From Deferrivibrio essentukiensis (lineage in GTDB: Bacteria; Chrysiogenota; Deferribacteres; Deferribacterales; Deferrivibrionaceae): DNA of 64,000 nucleotides. Made by a program: the position numbers and the translations under genes. This document shows, piece by piece, positions 61,774-64,000 of this stretch. Position 1 is the stretch's first letter; every line of letters begins with the position of its first letter. The notes under the pieces were generated by a model, which ran no database searches, was not told the DNA's origin, and worked only from the letters and a program-made list of their open reading frames with translations. The stretch spans positions 160,695 to 224,694 of the forward strand of contig NZ_JAJAFU010000001.1 in NCBI RefSeq assembly GCF_020480685.1. Direction: 5' to 3'.

Positions 61774-63535
61774 CCGATTCTCGAATATCTTTCAATTTTA
61801 ATTGGACAGTCTTTTCCCCAAGCCAAGTGTTGTATTCAGGTATAAATGCTATGTCAAAGTATTCACTTTTTTTAAGGATTTGTTCATACTCTGGCATGTT
61901 GTAGCCGATTACCTGGAATACCTTGCCATTTTTTTCCAAAAAGCCCTTTATATGTTTTTTGTCTTTACCTATGTAGAAAAACTGCTGGTATTTTCTAAGC
62001 CCTTTCATAAGGAAAATTGGCTCACTGTTGCCGCTTCCAAATGGTCTCATCTTGTTAAGCCATTGTATAAGCTCATCATTTACCTGATTTTCAGTGACAA
62101 TGGCATCAATGTTAATTTCAGGAATAAAATCTTCATCGGTGAGTTGAGATGAGATTATATTGTGAAATTCTTTTTGAAGCGTTTTGATGTTTTCAGCATT
62201 AATTTTAAGCCCGGCAGCATATTTATGCCCACCAAAGCTTACCAAAAGCTCTGAAATATCTTTAAGCCCGTCATAAAGATGAAATGCAGGGATACTTCTT
62301 GCTGAGCCCTTCCCAAGACCGTTTTCCATCGTAATTACGATTGTCGGCCTGAAATATTTTTCTACTACCCTTGAAGCTACTATCCCTATTACTCCGGGGT
62401 GCCAATCTTCAGAGTACAGCACAATCCCTCTATATTTTTCATGAAGCCGGTGCCTTTCAATTTTTGCATAGGATTCAGCCAGAATTGTTTTTTCAATCCC
62501 CTGTCTGTATCTGTTTTCCATGTCAAGCTCTTCTGCAAGCCAGCGGGCTTCATTTCTATCATCAGTAATTAGAAGCCTTACCCCTCTGTCGCTGCACCCC
62601 ATACGTCCTACGGCATTTATCCTTGGGGCAATTATAAATCCTATGTGAGAAGCATTTAGACTGACATTTGTAAGCCCTGTAATCTTTTTAAGCTCTTCAA
62701 GGCCCACTCTTGAGCTTTTTTCACTAAGCATTTTAAGCCCGTGTTTTACAAAGATTCTGTTTTCTCCGATTAGCGGGACAACGTCGGCTATTGTGCCGAG
62801 AGTAACAATATCGAGATATTTCTTTAAATTTGGCAAACTGTATTTGTAGTCAGTAGAATTGTGTAAATGGTATCGCAGTGCCATAAGTAGCTTAAAGGCT
62901 ACGCCGACACCGGATAAATGTTTGAATGGGTAATTGTCATCAAATTGCATCGGGTTGACAATTGCATAGGCTTTTACAGGGAGCTCATCCCCTTGCTGAT
63001 GATGGTCTGTAATGATTACATCTATCCCTTTACTTGCAGCGTAGGCTACCTCACTCACAGCCGTGATACCACAATCAACGGTAATCATCAAATCTACATT
63101 TTGTCCGGCAATGTCATCTATTGCTTCTTTGTTAAGCCCGTAACCTTCTTCCAGCCTATTGGGGACATAATATATCACCCGTGCGTTTAACTCTTTCAAA
63201 AAGAGATAAAGTAGAGATGTAGAAGTAATTCCGTCAACATCATAGTCACCGTAGATACATATCTTTTCGCGGTTAAAAATGGCTTGTGTTATCCTTTTTA
63301 CCGCTTTTTCCATATCTTTTAAGAGAAATGGATTGATTAAATCTTTGAGGGGCACATCGAAGTAGATTTTTGCATCATCCACGCTTATTATGCCGCGTTT
63401 GATTAAAGCCTCTGCGATTGGGATAGGTATCCCAAGAGAGGTATTTAATTGAAAAATATTTGATTTATCAGCCTGTTCGTAAACCCAACGATACTTGATA
63501 CTCTTGGCTAAGCTAACATCCTTATCAATCCCCAT
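61763..63535 (-). CDS. recJ: Single-stranded-DNA exonuclease RecJ
   Basis: 590 residues. DHH phosphoesterase degrading ssDNA 5' to 3' in repair. Motifs: ICIYGDYDVDGITSTSLLYLFL, LMITVDCGITA, VIITDHHQQGDELP, HLSGVGVAFKLLMALR, LGTIADVVPL, and DHHA1 GGHKYAAGLKI. The C-terminal OB domain is present (PFGSGNSEPIFLMKGL). Length is normal. First gene of the recJ-relA/spoT operon on the minus strand. Confidence 0.96.
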   Translation of the reverse strand: MGIDKDVSLAKSIKYRWVYEQADKSNIFQLNTSLGIPIPIAEALIKRGIISVDDAKIYFDVPLKDLINPFLLKDMEKAVKRITQAIFNREKICIYGDYDVDGITSTSLLYLFLKELNARVIYYVPNRLEEGYGLNKEAIDDIAGQNVDLMITVDCGITAVSEVAYAASKGIDVIITDHHQQGDELPVKAYAIVNPMQFDDNYPFKHLSGVGVAFKLLMALRYHLHNSTDYKYSLPNLKKYLDIVTLGTIADVVPLIGENRIFVKHGLKMLSEKSSRVGLEELKKITGLTNVSLNASHIGFIIAPRINAVGRMGCSDRGVRLLITDDRNEARWLAEELDMENRYRQGIEKTILAESYAKIERHRLHEKYRGIVLYSEDWHPGVIGIVASRVVEKYFRPTIVITMENGLGKGSARSIPAFHLYDGLKDISELLVSFGGHKYAAGLKINAENIKTLQKEFHNIISSQLTDEDFIPEINIDAIVTENQVNDELIQWLNKMRPFGSGNSEPIFLMKGLRKYQQFFYIGKDKKHIKGFLEKNGKVFQVIGYNMPEYEQILKKSEYFDIAFIPEYNTWLGEKTVQLKLKDIRESDEC

Positions 63536-63654
63536 TTACCTACCATTCTTTTATATATTTTTAATTATTTTAATACCCATTTTGATTAAAAGCAAGAAAT
63601 TAATTTTTTCTGCCGTTACCACATTTTTTAAACCACAGGGGTTAGTGTAAGAGT

Positions 63655-63682
63655 GTTCAATGTTCTATGTTCAAAGTTTTTG
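63655..63682 (+). repeat. Heptamer array, GTTCAAN type
   Basis: GTTCAAT, GTTCTAT, GTTCAAA, GTTTTTG: four units of the same heptamer family as the arrays inside pseC, more degenerate. Confidence 0.75.
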
Positions 63683-63685
63683 TTA

Positions 63686-63734
63686 GTGCTAAGCGTTAAG
63701 TGCTAAGTGCTAAGTGCTAAGTGTTACGTACTAA
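63686..63734 (+). repeat. Heptamer array, GTGCTAA type
   Basis: Seven units: GTGCTAA, GCGTTAA, GTGCTAA three times, GTGTTAC, GTACTAA. Three central units are identical. Confidence 0.9.
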
Positions 63735-63776
63735 GTCATTCATATTAACTTTATACAATTTATTGTCCGCGAATAA

Positions 63777-63824
63777 CCGATCACCATCCACTACTCACCA
63801 TTCACTGTTCACGGTAAACTTTCA
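63777..63824 (+). repeat. Heptamer array, CCATTCA type
   Basis: CCGATCA, CCATCCA, CTACTCA, CCATTCA, CTGTTCA, CGGTAAA, CTTTCA: about seven degenerate 7-base units with a C-N-N-T-T-C-A core. Confidence 0.65.
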
Positions 63825-64000
63825 CCTTTCTTATAACCATTATATTTTCTACCAATATCCATATGTTTACTTGATTTTTTTCTGCGTTTAATTTGATTTA
63901 TTGGACAAGAAAAAATTTATAACACGATGTTAAAAAAAAAGATTAATTTTGCAGTCTCCCCGTTTTTTTTAATGGAATTATGTAACTGATTGGTTTTATA

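Larger units (their letters stand above)
63536..64000 (+). other. Gene-free interval upstream of recJ
   Basis: 465 bases with no convincing coding frame on either strand. It must hold the recJ promoter on the minus strand near 63540-63620, but no clear boxes stand out. From 63655 to 63824 it consists largely of three different degenerate heptamer arrays (listed separately). The last 150 bases are AT-rich with poly-A/T runs and no recognised element. Confidence 0.6.

Noticed and set aside
63655..63824. CRISPR array
   Set aside because: Units are 7 bases with no spacers between them; these are simple tandem repeats.

Overview
The window is AT-rich, densely packed bacterial DNA. Gene content points to a motile, Gram-negative, anaerobically respiring bacterium: two molybdopterin oxidoreductases (one Tat-exported), a periplasmic [NiFe] uptake hydrogenase, flagellin with a Maf glycosyltransferase, sigma-28- and sigma-54-type promoters, and a complete histidine-degradation operon. 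The overall flavour fits the Deferribacteres (Deferribacter, Calditerrivibrio or Flexistipes relatives). That assignment is inference from gene content, not from a marker-gene search.

Layout. 1-8.3 kb: the end of an unknown gene, an MFS exporter, groESL under a CIRCE operator, a CxxC/PAS-like protein, an AEC permease, a short molybdopterin oxidoreductase and ahcY. 8.3-17.3 kb: a 52-residue reading frame with an in-frame TGA (candidate selenoprotein), an exported protein of unknown function, an ammonium transporter, TerC, an M3 peptidase and aconitase. 17.4-19.7 kb: a GATC-type restriction-modification cassette with two adenine methyltransferases and a MutH/MvaI-like nuclease. 19.9-24.1 kb: housekeeping and unassigned genes. 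24.1-30.3 kb: hutCHUGI, autoregulated through a palindromic operator. 30.4-34.4 kb: permease, CDF exporter, small thioredoxin-like protein, and a nitronate-monooxygenase-like flavoprotein.

34.5-42.5 kb is the most interesting block. It holds a Tat-exported Arr/Ttr/Psr-type molybdoenzyme, its four-cluster Fe-S subunit and a TorD-like chaperone. Next comes an HMA-fold gene interrupted by one in-frame TGA in a U-x-x-C motif, followed by a three-component PhnD-like sensor, histidine kinase and sigma-54 activator. The structural genes have a near-perfect sigma-54 promoter with two equally built inverted repeats two helical turns apart upstream. A substrate-induced anaerobic respiratory system with a selenocysteine metal(loid)-binding accessory protein is the simplest reading. 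The substrate (arsenate, selenate, tetrathionate, polysulfide) cannot be read from sequence alone.

42.5-47.2 kb (minus strand): hydrogenase small, large and cytochrome b subunits, then nicotinate phosphoribosyltransferase. 47.3-59.6 kb: sigma-28-driven flagellin, a YezD-like small protein and a pseudaminic-acid-type flagellin glycosylation operon (pseB, pseC, cytidylyltransferase-like, pseG, formyltransferase, WbqC-like, pseI, maf). This operon contains a four-helix-bundle gene and a vapBC module. It is peppered with 7- and 8-bp tandem repeats, some inside pseC. 59.6-63.5 kb (minus): relA/spoT and recJ. The last 465 bases hold no gene but three more heptamer arrays.

No rRNA, tRNA, CRISPR array or insertion sequence was recognised.
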